This document shows positions 28,393 to 36,901 of a stretch of 44,120 nucleotides of DNA, piece by piece. Under the pieces are notes generated by a model. That model saw only the letters and a list, made by a program, of their open reading frames with translations, had not been told where the DNA came from and searched no databases. This stretch comes from JAJPXI01 sp051867655 (GTDB lineage Bacteria > Bacillota > Clostridia > Oscillospirales > Oscillospiraceae), in the NCBI GenBank assembly GCA_051867655.1, contig JBJDYV010000049.1:1-44120 (forward strand), written 5' to 3'. Each line of letters starts with the position of its first letter. The stretch's first letter is position 1. Position numbers and translations under genes: made by a program.

Positions 28393-30705
28393 ATGAAAAG
28401 AAGCGCTAAGATCATTGCCCTGCTCCTGGCTCTTGTGATGTGCTTTGGTATGTTGGCCGGCTGCGGCGACAAGACTACCGACAAGCCCGACAACACCGAC
28501 ACCAACACCGACCAGCCCCAGCAGAGCACCGACACCCCCGCCGAGCCCAAAACTCTGGTCATCGGCACCCAGAACTTCGACGGCAAGTTCTCTCCCTTCT
28601 TCTACACCAACGCCTATGAAAACGACGTGCTGAGCCTGGTCCATGTGGGCCTGCTGGGCGCCGACCGTGAGGGCGCCATGGTTCTGAAGGGCATTGAGGG
28701 CGAGACCCGTCCCTACAACGGCACCGATTACCTCTACACCGGCATCGCCGACTGTGAAGTCACCGAGAACCCGGACGGCACCGTCTACTATGACATCACC
28801 CTGAAGGACGGCGTCCAGTTCTCCGACGGCACCACCATGGACATCGACGACGTCATCTTCTCCCTGTATGTGCCCCTGGATCCCACCTATGACGGCATCA
28901 TGACCCTGTACTCCCTGCCCATCGAGGGCCTGGAGGCTTACCGCTCCGGCATGGAGTCCCGCATGAACCTGATCATGGCTGCGGGCCCCGACGGCTATAC
29001 GGCCACCGATTACTACACTGAGGACCAGTACAACACCTTCTGGACCGCTTTCTGGGCCGCCGGTGAGAAGTTCGCTCAGGAGATCGTGGACTACTGCATC
29101 GCTGCCGGCTACGGGGATGAAGTGGACGATGTCTGCTTTGAGGCCGGCATGTGGGGCTATGAGCTGGCCGAGGGCGCTACCGCCGCCGACTTCTTCCAGG
29201 CCATCGTGGACCTCTGCGGCTATGACCTGAGCGACGACGGCATCAACTATGAGTCCGCCGGCACCAGCATCTCCAGTTTCATTGCCGACGAGCTGGGCGA
29301 CAAGGCCGGCGAGTTCCAGGCCGGCGTCCAGACCGGCGAGTCCGCTCCCAACGTCTCTGGCATCCAGAAGACCGGCGACATGAGCATGCGCCTGGTCCTG
29401 ACCGAGGTCAACGCCAACGCCATCTATCAGCTGGGCACCACCGTGGTCCCCATGCACTATTACGGCGATGAGTCCCTGTATGACTACGACAACAACATGT
29501 TCGGCTTCCCCAAGGGCGACCTGTCCATCGTGAAGTCCGTCACCACCCAGCCTGTCGGCGCCGGCCCCTACACCTTCGAGAGCTATGAGAACGGCGTCGT
29601 GACCCTGAAGGCCAACCCCCTGTACTGGAAGGGCGAGCCCAAGACCACCTACATCCAGTTCAAGGAAGGCCAGGATCAGGACAAGATCCCCGGCGTGATC
29701 GCCGGCACCATCGACATCACCGATCCCTCCTACTCCAAGGAGAACGCTGAGCAGATCGCCAAAGCCAACGGCGGCGACATCACCGGCGATGTGATCACCA
29801 CCAACATGGTGGCCAACCTGGGCTACGGCTATGTGGGCTTCTGCGCCAAGAACGTCTGCGTCGGCAACGACAGCGGCTCCGAGGCCTCCAGGAACCTGCG
29901 CAAGGCCATCGCCACTGTGATCTCCGTCTACCGTGACGTGGCTGTTGACTCCTACTACGGCGAGTTCGCCAACGTCATCAACTACCCCATCTCCGACACC
30001 TCCTGGGCCGCTCCCCGCGTCACCGATGAGGGCTACAAGGTCGCCTTCTCCGTGGACGTCAACGGCGATCCCATCTACACCGAGGGCATGACCCCCGAGG
30101 AGAAGTATGAGGCCGCCAAGGCCGCCGCTCTGGGCTTCTTTGAGGCTGCCGGCTACACCGTCACCGACGGCAAGGTCACCGCTGCTCCCGAGGGCGCCAA
30201 GATGAACTACGAAGTCATGGTCGGCGGCGGCGGCACGGGCGACCACCCCACCTTCATGGCTCTGACTCTGGCCGACGCCGCTCTGGACGAGATCGGCTTT
30301 GACCTGATCGTCACCGATATGTCCAACTTCGCCGAGATGACCAACGCTGTCAACGCCGGCACCGCTGAGATGTTCGCCATGGCCTGGCAGGCCACTGCCG
30401 ACCCCGATATGTACCAGATCTATCACAGCCAGGGCGGCTCCAACGAGCGTGCCTACTGGATCAAGGACGCCGAGCTGGATGAGCTGATCATGATGGCCCG
30501 CCAGTCCACCGACCAGACCTACCGCAAGACCCTGTACAAGGAGTGCCTGGACATCGTGGCCGACTGGGCCGTTGAGATCCCTGTCTATCAGCGCCAGAAC
30601 TGCATCATCTTCTCCACCGAGCGCGTCAATATGGACACCGTGACCCCGGACATCACCACCTTCTGGGGCTGGGCCAATGACATTGAGCTGCTGGAGATGA
30701 ACTGA
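28393..30705 (+). CDS. Oligopeptide/dipeptide ABC transporter, substrate-binding lipoprotein
   Basis: A 770-residue extracellular binding protein of the SBP_bac_5 (OppA/DppA) family, anchored by a lipid. The N-terminus has a signal peptide and the lipobox LAGC (AKIIALLLALVMCFGMLAGC) followed by an acidic Thr/Asp/Pro linker. The family core is seen in DGTVYYDITLKDGVQFSDGT and AGPYTFESYENGVVTLKANP. It is about 200 residues longer than usual OppA; the extra acidic part lies between about residues 190 and 320. ATG 28393 is set by AGGAGG 8 nt upstream, whereas the ATG at 28387 is too close. It leads the importer operon; stem-loops follow before the permease genes. Confidence 0.92.
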   Translation: MKRSAKIIALLLALVMCFGMLAGCGDKTTDKPDNTDTNTDQPQQSTDTPAEPKTLVIGTQNFDGKFSPFFYTNAYENDVLSLVHVGLLGADREGAMVLKGIEGETRPYNGTDYLYTGIADCEVTENPDGTVYYDITLKDGVQFSDGTTMDIDDVIFSLYVPLDPTYDGIMTLYSLPIEGLEAYRSGMESRMNLIMAAGPDGYTATDYYTEDQYNTFWTAFWAAGEKFAQEIVDYCIAAGYGDEVDDVCFEAGMWGYELAEGATAADFFQAIVDLCGYDLSDDGINYESAGTSISSFIADELGDKAGEFQAGVQTGESAPNVSGIQKTGDMSMRLVLTEVNANAIYQLGTTVVPMHYYGDESLYDYDNNMFGFPKGDLSIVKSVTTQPVGAGPYTFESYENGVVTLKANPLYWKGEPKTTYIQFKEGQDQDKIPGVIAGTIDITDPSYSKENAEQIAKANGGDITGDVITTNMVANLGYGYVGFCAKNVCVGNDSGSEASRNLRKAIATVISVYRDVAVDSYYGEFANVINYPISDTSWAAPRVTDEGYKVAFSVDVNGDPIYTEGMTPEEKYEAAKAAALGFFEAAGYTVTDGKVTAAPEGAKMNYEVMVGGGGTGDHPTFMALTLADAALDEIGFDLIVTDMSNFAEMTNAVNAGTAEMFAMAWQATADPDMYQIYHSQGGSNERAYWIKDAELDELIMMARQSTDQTYRKTLYKECLDIVADWAVEIPVYQRQNCIIFSTERVNMDTVTPDITTFWGWANDIELLEMN

Positions 30706-30748
30706 TCTCTTTCTCTACCCCCGTCGGAACGCAGGAACATAACACGAT

Positions 30749-30867
30749 GGGCTGCCGCACAGCCGCAGGGCTGTGCGGCGGCCCACCCCGAAAATGTTCT
30801 GCATATGAGCCAGCCGATTTGGTGGCCGTTTCTCCGGCGACCGGAGCGGCTGCCTGATATGCAGAAC
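30749..30867 (+). promoter_or_regulatory. Two stable stem-loops between the binding protein and permease genes
   Basis: One stem pairs 30749-30764 with 30769-30784 (15 pairs, one bulge); a second closes 30796-30806 (GTTCTGCATAT) with 30857-30867 and is followed by GAGTTTTAATCG. Such structures between an abundant binding protein and its permeases often protect the upstream mRNA or partly terminate. Confidence 0.6.
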
Positions 30868-30922
30868 GAGTTTTAATCGTTCGCTTTCCCCGTTCGCTTC
30901 AACTTCAAAACGGAGGGATCCT

Positions 30923-31918
30923 ATGCAAAATCTGGGAAAATTTATTCTGAAACGTCTGCTGATCTCCATATTCATTCTGTTTTTTGTGATCTTTATCATC
31001 TATGTCCTGATGCGCTGCCTTCCCTCTTCCTATGTGGAGACCATGGCCAGACAGCTGTCCCAGGCGCCGGGCTCCAAGCCCTATGAGGAGTGGCTGGCTC
31101 AGCTCAACGCCCAGTACGGTTTGGATATGAACATCGTCCCCGGATTTTTTGTCCAGCTCAAGAACCTGCTCACCGGCAACTTTGGCGACAGCTGGAAGTT
31201 CACTGTGCCCGTGATCGAAAAGTTTGCCGACGTGATTTGGGTCTCCTTCGCCATGGGCGCCATCTCTCTCGTGCTGGAGCTGATCATCGCCATCCCTCTG
31301 GGCATCATCGCCGCCACCAAGCAGTACAGCGCCGCCGATTATACCATTACCACGGTCGCCCTGGTGGGCATCTCCCTGCCGACCTTCTTCTTTGCCACTC
31401 TGATGAAGCTGGTGTTTTCCGTCAAGCTGGGCTGGTTTGACCTGTACGGTCTGGTGGGCCGCAATCACAACCAGCTGTCCGCTCTGGGGCAATTTCTGGA
31501 CAAGGCCCAGCATTTAGTCCTGCCCATCATCGTTCTTGTGGTCGTCTCGGTCGGCTCGCTCATGCGCTATACCCGCACCAACATGCTGGAAGTGCTGAAT
31601 GCCGACTACATCAGGACCGCCCGTGCTAAGGGCCTCAGCGAGAAAAAGGTAATTTACCATCACGCTTTCCGCAACACGCTGATTCCTCTGGTCACCATCG
31701 TGGGCGGCTCCCTGCCCGGTCTGTTCTCCGGCGCGCTGATCACCGAGACCCTGTTCATGATCCCCGGAACAGGCTATACCTCCTATCAGGCCATGGTGGC
31801 GGGCGACATTCCCTTCTCCATCTTCTACCTGACCTTTATCGCGATCATGACCCTGCTGGGCAACCTGATCGCGGACGTTCTGTACGCCGTGGTTGATCCC
31901 CGCGTGCGGATCTCTTGA
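30923..31918 (+). CDS. oppB: Oligopeptide/dipeptide ABC transporter permease 1
   Basis: A 331-residue OppB/DppB-type permease with six hydrophobic segments, starting with LLISIFILFFVIFIIYVLMR. The EAA loop that contacts the ATPase is seen in YIRTARAKGLSEKKVIYHHA. The order binding protein, permease, permease, ATPase, ATPase is the classic one. A GGAGG precedes the ATG. The next gene starts 18 nt after its stop codon. Confidence 0.93.
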   Translation: MQNLGKFILKRLLISIFILFFVIFIIYVLMRCLPSSYVETMARQLSQAPGSKPYEEWLAQLNAQYGLDMNIVPGFFVQLKNLLTGNFGDSWKFTVPVIEKFADVIWVSFAMGAISLVLELIIAIPLGIIAATKQYSAADYTITTVALVGISLPTFFFATLMKLVFSVKLGWFDLYGLVGRNHNQLSALGQFLDKAQHLVLPIIVLVVVSVGSLMRYTRTNMLEVLNADYIRTARAKGLSEKKVIYHHAFRNTLIPLVTIVGGSLPGLFSGALITETLFMIPGTGYTSYQAMVAGDIPFSIFYLTFIAIMTLLGNLIADVLYAVVDPRVRIS

Positions 31919-31935
31919 GAAAGGAGGCGCTGAAT

Positions 31936-33486
31936 ATGTCGGAAGACAAGAATGTCCTTACGCAGGAAGCTCCGGATCACAAGGAGCAGCTCTCCCTGAA
32001 CGACGACCGCCGTGTCAAGGTGCTTTCTCCCGGCGCTCTGGTCGCCAAGCGCTTTTTCCGCAACCGTCTGGCCGTTGTCGGACTGATCATTCTGGCTGCC
32101 ATGTTCCTCTTCTCCTTCGTGGGCGGCTGGCTCATGCCCTACGGTCAGGATGAGGTATTTCACCGCGATGAGATCCAGATGAAAGAATACGCCGGTGTTT
32201 CCGAAAACAGCGAATACCGCTATATCGCTGCCGACGGGCAGGAATTCGGAGCCGTCCTGCAGGCTCAGTTCACTCTGGCCGCCGATAAAGCAGACTCCTT
32301 TACATACAAGGATGTCACCTATGACGTCACAAAAGAGGGCCCCGAGCTTTTCTCGATCTCGACCGGCGGCACCATTCTGGGCATTGCCTACAAGGATATC
32401 ATCAACCCCATTGAGACCGGCACCGCCTTTAGCTTTGATTTCAGCTACAACGCACTGAAGGCTTACGCGAACAGCGAGACCTCCTTTCAGGCGGACGGCA
32501 AACGCTATCAACTGGATGAATACGGCACGGTCAGCAGCGACGGCACCGAGATCGCCTATATCAGCCGCCTGATCGTCCAGTCCAAGGTCAGCGGCACCGT
32601 GATTTCCCGTGAATTCAAGGAAACCGTCGCCCAAAAGATTACGGATGGTGAGGACTCCTTTACTTACGTCACCCCGGAAGGGGAAGAGCGTGAATACAAG
32701 CTGGAATACGATCCCGCCAACCGGATGTGGTCCATCAAAGAGGAAACTCTGACCCGCGTTTTCGACTCCTACAGCTTCCCTAACAAAACCCACCCGCTGG
32801 GTACGGACAGAAACGGCATGGATATGCTGACCCGCCTGATGTACGGCGGCCGCGTTTCTCTGATCATCGGCTTTATCGTCGTGTTCATCGCCGCGGTTCT
32901 GGGCGTGGTCCTGGGCGGCATCGCCGGGTTCTTCGGCGGGTGGGTAGATAACCTGATCATGCGCATCGTGGATATCTTCTACTGCATTCCCTCCACCCCC
33001 CTGCTCATTATTCTGGGCGCCGCCATGGACGGCATGCGCGTGGACCCGCAGATCCGAATGCTCTACCTGATGCTGATCCTGGGCTTCCTGGGCTGGCCCA
33101 GTATCGCCCGTCTGGTCCGCGGCCAGATCCTCTCCCTGCGTGAACAGGAGTTCATGACCGCCACGGAAGCCTGCGGCATCGGCGTTTCCCGCCGCATCTT
33201 CCGGCACCTGATCCCGAATGTGATTCCCCAGCTGATCGTCACCTGCACCATGAGTCTGGGCTCCACCATCATCACCGAGGCCACGTTATCCTTCCTGGGT
33301 CTGGGCGTCAAGTTCCCCTTCGCCTCCTGGGGCAACATCATGAACGACGTTTCCAACTCCCACGTATTGACCAGCTACTGGTTCGTTTGGATCCCCGCCG
33401 GTATTTGTCTGGTGCTGACCGTTCTGGGCTTTAACTTCGTGGGCGACGGCCTGCGCGACGCCTTCGACCCCAAGATGAAGCGCTGA
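31936..33486 (+). CDS. oppC: Oligopeptide/dipeptide ABC transporter permease 2, with a large outer insertion
   Basis: A 516-residue OppC/DppC-type permease. The first membrane segment (LAVVGLIILAAMFLFSFVGG) and the rest of the core (HPLGTDRNGMDMLTRLMYGG, then EAA-type EFMTATEACGIGVSRRIFRH) are normal. Between them lies an outer-surface insertion of roughly 180-200 residues rich in beta-type sequence, with repeated DG and TYxV patterns. Usual OppC proteins are about 300 residues. ATG 31936 follows AAGGAGG. The insertion might contact the likewise enlarged binding protein. Confidence 0.9.
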   Translation: MSEDKNVLTQEAPDHKEQLSLNDDRRVKVLSPGALVAKRFFRNRLAVVGLIILAAMFLFSFVGGWLMPYGQDEVFHRDEIQMKEYAGVSENSEYRYIAADGQEFGAVLQAQFTLAADKADSFTYKDVTYDVTKEGPELFSISTGGTILGIAYKDIINPIETGTAFSFDFSYNALKAYANSETSFQADGKRYQLDEYGTVSSDGTEIAYISRLIVQSKVSGTVISREFKETVAQKITDGEDSFTYVTPEGEEREYKLEYDPANRMWSIKEETLTRVFDSYSFPNKTHPLGTDRNGMDMLTRLMYGGRVSLIIGFIVVFIAAVLGVVLGGIAGFFGGWVDNLIMRIVDIFYCIPSTPLLIILGAAMDGMRVDPQIRMLYLMLILGFLGWPSIARLVRGQILSLREQEFMTATEACGIGVSRRIFRHLIPNVIPQLIVTCTMSLGSTIITEATLSFLGLGVKFPFASWGNIMNDVSNSHVLTSYWFVWIPAGICLVLTVLGFNFVGDGLRDAFDPKMKR

Positions 33487-33502
33487 GAAAGGAGGAGAGA
33501 CT

Positions 33503-34651
33503 ATGGCGAAAAAGAATAATGACGGCTATCTCTCCGCCCGAGAGTCCCGCCGCATCTCCCGCGAAAACCGCAAGGTCACCAATCAGCTTGAAAAAAAGCG
33601 CAAGCGCAAGAATGTGCCCGAGTCGGAATATCTCACCACCATGCGCGATCCCCGCAACGCCGTGGAATTTGACAACCTCCACACCTACTTCTTCACCGAT
33701 GTGGGAACCGTGAAGGCCGTGGACGGCGTCAGTTTCGAGGTCCCCACCGGCAAAACGGTCGGCGTCGTCGGCGAGTCCGGCTGCGGCAAAAGCGTCACCA
33801 GCCTCAGTCTGATGCAGCTTCTTCAGCGTCCGCAGGGGCAGGTGGTGGAAGGTTCGATCCGCCTGAATTTGGGGAACAAGGCCTATGACATCGCGAAGAT
33901 CCCCCAGGAAAAAATGCAGAACCTGCGCGGAAATTACATCTCCATGATCTTTCAGGAGCCCATGACCGCCCTGAACCCCGTGTTCCGGATCGGCGATCAG
34001 GTCAATGAGGTCATCGAGCTTCACGACGGCGCCGGCAAAACCAAAGCCGATGTCAAAGCCCGTACGATCGAACTGCTGGAAATGGTCGGCATCGCCAACA
34101 GCGAGGGCGTATACAAAATGTTCCCCCACGAGCTCTCCGGCGGCATGCGCCAACGCGTCATGATCGCCATGGCTCTGGCCTGCAATCCCAAGGTCATCAT
34201 TGCCGACGAGCCCACCACCGCTCTGGACGTGACCATTCAGGCGCAGATCCTGGATCTGCTGCGCAATTTGAAGGATAAGATCAACTCCTCCATCATGTTT
34301 ATCACCCACGACCTGGGCGTCATCGCCGAGATGGCGGACTATGTTGTGGTCATGTACGCCGGACGCATCGTCGAGCAGGGCACCGTCCAGGAGATTTTTG
34401 CAAACCCCGCTCACCCGTATACCATCGGTCTGATGGCCTCCAAGCCCGTGGTCGGCAAACAGGTGGATATGCTTTATTCCATTCCCGGCAAGGTTCCCAA
34501 CCCTGTCAACATGCCGGACTACTGTTATTTTAAGGACCGCTGTGAGATGTGCGTGGAGCAGTGCAGCGGCGATTACCCCCATGAGGTTCATCTGAGCCCG
34601 ACCCACAAGGTCAGCTGCTATCGCTATTATGACGGAAAGGGGGAGAAGTAA
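33503..34651 (+). CDS. oppD: Oligopeptide/dipeptide ABC transporter ATPase 1
   Basis: A 382-residue ATPase of the OppD/DppD type. Walker A is GESGCGKS (90-97), the signature is LSGGMRQR and Walker B is VIIADEPTTALD. The first 45 residues are an extra, basic extension not seen in most OppD. The C-terminus has the oligopeptide/HPY region with four cysteines (CYFKDRCEMCVEQC), which in the family may hold an iron-sulphur cluster. It starts 16 nt after oppC with AAGGAGGAG. Confidence 0.94.
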   Translation: MAKKNNDGYLSARESRRISRENRKVTNQLEKKRKRKNVPESEYLTTMRDPRNAVEFDNLHTYFFTDVGTVKAVDGVSFEVPTGKTVGVVGESGCGKSVTSLSLMQLLQRPQGQVVEGSIRLNLGNKAYDIAKIPQEKMQNLRGNYISMIFQEPMTALNPVFRIGDQVNEVIELHDGAGKTKADVKARTIELLEMVGIANSEGVYKMFPHELSGGMRQRVMIAMALACNPKVIIADEPTTALDVTIQAQILDLLRNLKDKINSSIMFITHDLGVIAEMADYVVVMYAGRIVEQGTVQEIFANPAHPYTIGLMASKPVVGKQVDMLYSIPGKVPNPVNMPDYCYFKDRCEMCVEQCSGDYPHEVHLSPTHKVSCYRYYDGKGEK

Positions 34652-35710
34652 GTGGCATTGAATCCCGAAAACGACCGGCACCCGAAAAAAGCCCCCAAGC
34701 CGGCGGTCGACAATGATTTTACCCCCGTGGAGTACGATCCCCAGTATATCCTTCAGGTCAATGCCCTGAAAAAATACTTCCCGATCAAGGGCGGTATGGT
34801 CTCCAAAACCGTTGGATACGTCAAGGCCGTGGACGGCGTCACCTTCAATCTGAAGCGCGGCACCACCATGGGTCTGGTGGGCGAATCCGGCTGCGGCAAG
34901 ACCACTGCCGGGCGCACGATTCTCCGTCTGTCCGGTGAAAAGACCGGCGGCCAGGTCCTGTTCAACGGCCAGGAAGTATATGACCTGTCCCACGCTGAGC
35001 TGCGCGCCCTGCGCCCTAAAATGCAGATCATCTTTCAGGATCCCTTCTCCTCCCTTTCTCCCCGTCTTCCTGTCGGTGAGATCATCGGTGAGGCGGTTCG
35101 CGAGCACAATCTGGTCCCGAAAAACGAGTTCAATGATTACATCGACAAGATCATGGACAACTGCGGCCTGCAGCCGTTCCACAAGGACCGTTATCCCCAT
35201 GAGTTCTCCGGCGGTCAGCGTCAGCGCATCTGCATCGCCCGGGCTCTTGCCCTGAACCCGGAGTTCGTTGTGTGTGACGAGCCCGTTTCCGCCCTGGACG
35301 TATCCATTCAGGCCCAGATCATCAACCTTTTGAAGGAGCTGCAGCAGCAGTATCATCTGACCTATCTGTTCATCTCGCACGACTTAAGCGTGGTAGAACA
35401 CATTTCGGACACGGTGGGCGTCATGTATCTGGGCAGTCTGGTGGAGTACGGCGATACCGCGGACATCTTCCGCAATCCGCTCCATCCTTATACAAAGGCG
35501 CTCTTCTCCGCCATTCCCGTACCCGACCCCACGGTAAAAATGGACCGCATCGTGCTGGAGGGTTCCATTCCCTCCCCCGCCAATCCTCCCACCGGCTGCA
35601 AGTTCCACACCCGCTGCGCCCACTGCACGGAGCGCTGCAAGGTGGAAGCTCCCCAGCAGCGTGAGATCGAGCCGGGCCACTATGTGGTCTGCCACCTGTA
35701 CGATCAGTAA
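34652..35710 (+). CDS. oppF: Oligopeptide/dipeptide ABC transporter ATPase 2
   Basis: A 352-residue ATPase of the OppF/DppF type: Walker A GESGCGKT (77-84), signature FSGGQRQR, Walker B FVVCDEPVSALD, then a C-terminal cysteine-rich GCKFHTRCAHCTERC. It starts with GTG directly after the oppD stop codon; AAAGGGGGAG lies in the end of oppD, so the two are translationally coupled and made in equal amounts. Confidence 0.94.
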   Translation: MALNPENDRHPKKAPKPAVDNDFTPVEYDPQYILQVNALKKYFPIKGGMVSKTVGYVKAVDGVTFNLKRGTTMGLVGESGCGKTTAGRTILRLSGEKTGGQVLFNGQEVYDLSHAELRALRPKMQIIFQDPFSSLSPRLPVGEIIGEAVREHNLVPKNEFNDYIDKIMDNCGLQPFHKDRYPHEFSGGQRQRICIARALALNPEFVVCDEPVSALDVSIQAQIINLLKELQQQYHLTYLFISHDLSVVEHISDTVGVMYLGSLVEYGDTADIFRNPLHPYTKALFSAIPVPDPTVKMDRIVLEGSIPSPANPPTGCKFHTRCAHCTERCKVEAPQQREIEPGHYVVCHLYDQ

Positions 35711-35713
35711 GCT

Positions 35714-36004
35714 ATGGCAAAGAAAAAAGTCTACGACGACGATGACGGTCGTACCATCGCTGACATGAGCGTCCTGGACACCCCGGGAGGCGCTCTGTTC
35801 TTCCCCCGGAAAAAGCGCCCCCAAACCGCAGACTCTGAGGCTGAAACGCCCGATCGTCCAGGGGACACCCCCGGGGAGCGGATCTCCAAGGAAGACCGCC
35901 GCGTCTATATCTTTGCCGCTTTGCGGGCAGCGCTGCTGATCGCCGCGGTGTTCATTTGCGGACTCGGTCTTGCGATCTGGCTGCTGCTGAAGCTTTGGTC
36001 ATAA
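35714..36004 (+). CDS. Small single-segment membrane protein at the end of the importer operon
   Basis: A 96-residue protein with a charged cytoplasmic part (MAKKKVYDDDDGRTIADMSV to about residue 62) and one C-terminal membrane segment (ALLIAAVFICGLGLAIWLLL). I do not recognise it. It starts 3 nt after oppF, so it is translated with the importer and could be an accessory or stability factor. The sequence LDTPGGALFFPRKK may be a conserved core. Confidence 0.75.
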   Translation: MAKKKVYDDDDGRTIADMSVLDTPGGALFFPRKKRPQTADSEAETPDRPGDTPGERISKEDRRVYIFAALRAALLIAAVFICGLGLAIWLLLKLWS

Positions 36005-36040
36005 TATACTTGAAATCAGTTCGAGGATGGGCTCAAATGA

Positions 36041-36078
36041 AAAAAATGCCGAAACGACAATGCGTTTCGGCATTTTTT
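36041..36078. terminator. Bidirectional terminator between the importer operon and tcdA
   Basis: A 16-bp perfect stem with A and T runs on both ends (36041-36056 with 36063-36078), serving the importer operon on the plus strand and tcdA on the minus strand. Confidence 0.93.
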
Positions 36079-36090
36079 CTCAGATATGCC

Positions 36091-36828
36091 TTACGTCAGG
36101 CTCTGGCTTGACGAGCACACATCTTGAGTCAGATCCGTGATGACCGCCTGGGCCAGCAGGAAGCCGGCCACGGGTGGCACCCAGGGGGCGCTGGCGGGGA
36201 CGGAGCGGCGGCCGGGCGGCGGAGTCTCCTTCTGCTCAGTCTCGGCGGCCAGTTCAGGGGAAAAGACCACCTTCAGGTGGTTGATGCCCCGCGCGCGCAG
36301 CTCCTTGCGGATGACGCGGGCCAGGGAACAGCCGCTGGTCTTGGAGATGTCGGTGATCCGGAACTGCCCGGCGTCCAGCTTGTTACCGGTGCCCAGAGCG
36401 GACACGATGGGGATGCCCTCCTTCAGCGTGGTCTCGATCAGGTCCAGCTTGCAGGAGACCAGGTCGATGGCGTCCACCACGTAGTCATAGTCGGCGGGGA
36501 AAAAGTCCTCCCGGCCGGCGGCGCTGTAGCGGTAGCACTTGGGGATGAACTTGCCGTCGGGGTTGATGTCCCGCAGGCGCACGGACATGGCGATGGCCTT
36601 GGGCTGGCCGAGGCTGGAGTGGGTGGCCTGGACCTGGCGGTTCAGGTTGGTGGGGCTGACCATGTCGTCGTCCACCAGCGTCAGCTTGCCCACGCCCGCG
36701 CGGGTCAGGGCTTCGGCGCACCAGCTGCCCACGCCGCCCAGGCCGAACACCGCCACATGGGCGCCGGAGAGCTTCTCCATGGCAGCCTCGCCCAGGAGCA
36801 TTTCGGTGCGTAAAAACTGTTCGTTCAT
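36091..36828 (-). CDS. tcdA: tRNA threonylcarbamoyladenosine dehydratase (TcdA/YgdL type)
   Basis: A 245-residue ThiF/E1-like enzyme that uses ATP to turn t6A37 in tRNA into its cyclic form. The nucleotide-binding loop is GLGGVGS (29-35), followed by TLVDDDMVSPTNLNRQ and DYVVDAIDLVSCKLDL. The TcdA-type stretch DISKTSGCSLARVIRKELRA is present. ATG 36828 has GGAGGCGAT upstream; the open frame extends further back but only through the terminator hairpin of the next gene. It follows the foldase gene on the same strand. Confidence 0.92.
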   Translation of the reverse strand: MNEQFLRTEMLLGEAAMEKLSGAHVAVFGLGGVGSWCAEALTRAGVGKLTLVDDDMVSPTNLNRQVQATHSSLGQPKAIAMSVRLRDINPDGKFIPKCYRYSAAGREDFFPADYDYVVDAIDLVSCKLDLIETTLKEGIPIVSALGTGNKLDAGQFRITDISKTSGCSLARVIRKELRARGINHLKVVFSPELAAETEQKETPPPGRRSVPASAPWVPPVAGFLLAQAVITDLTQDVCSSSQSLT

Positions 36829-36848
36829 TGAAAAATCGCCTCCATTTG

Positions 36849-36885
36849 AAACAGCACCCCTGCGGCTTTCGCAGGGGTGCTGTTT
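36849..36885 (-). terminator. Hairpin between the foldase gene and tcdA
   Basis: A 16-bp perfect stem (36849-36864 with 36870-36885). On the minus strand the T run is short (TTTCAAAT), so some readthrough into tcdA is likely. Confidence 0.65.
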
Positions 36886-36901
36886 GGGTTTGAGTTTTGG
36901 T

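Noticed and set aside
28366..30426. A 686-codon minus-strand frame opposite the binding protein gene
   Set aside because: It is low in complexity (Gly, Val, His, Asp) and mirrors the codon bias of the real plus-strand lipoprotein gene.
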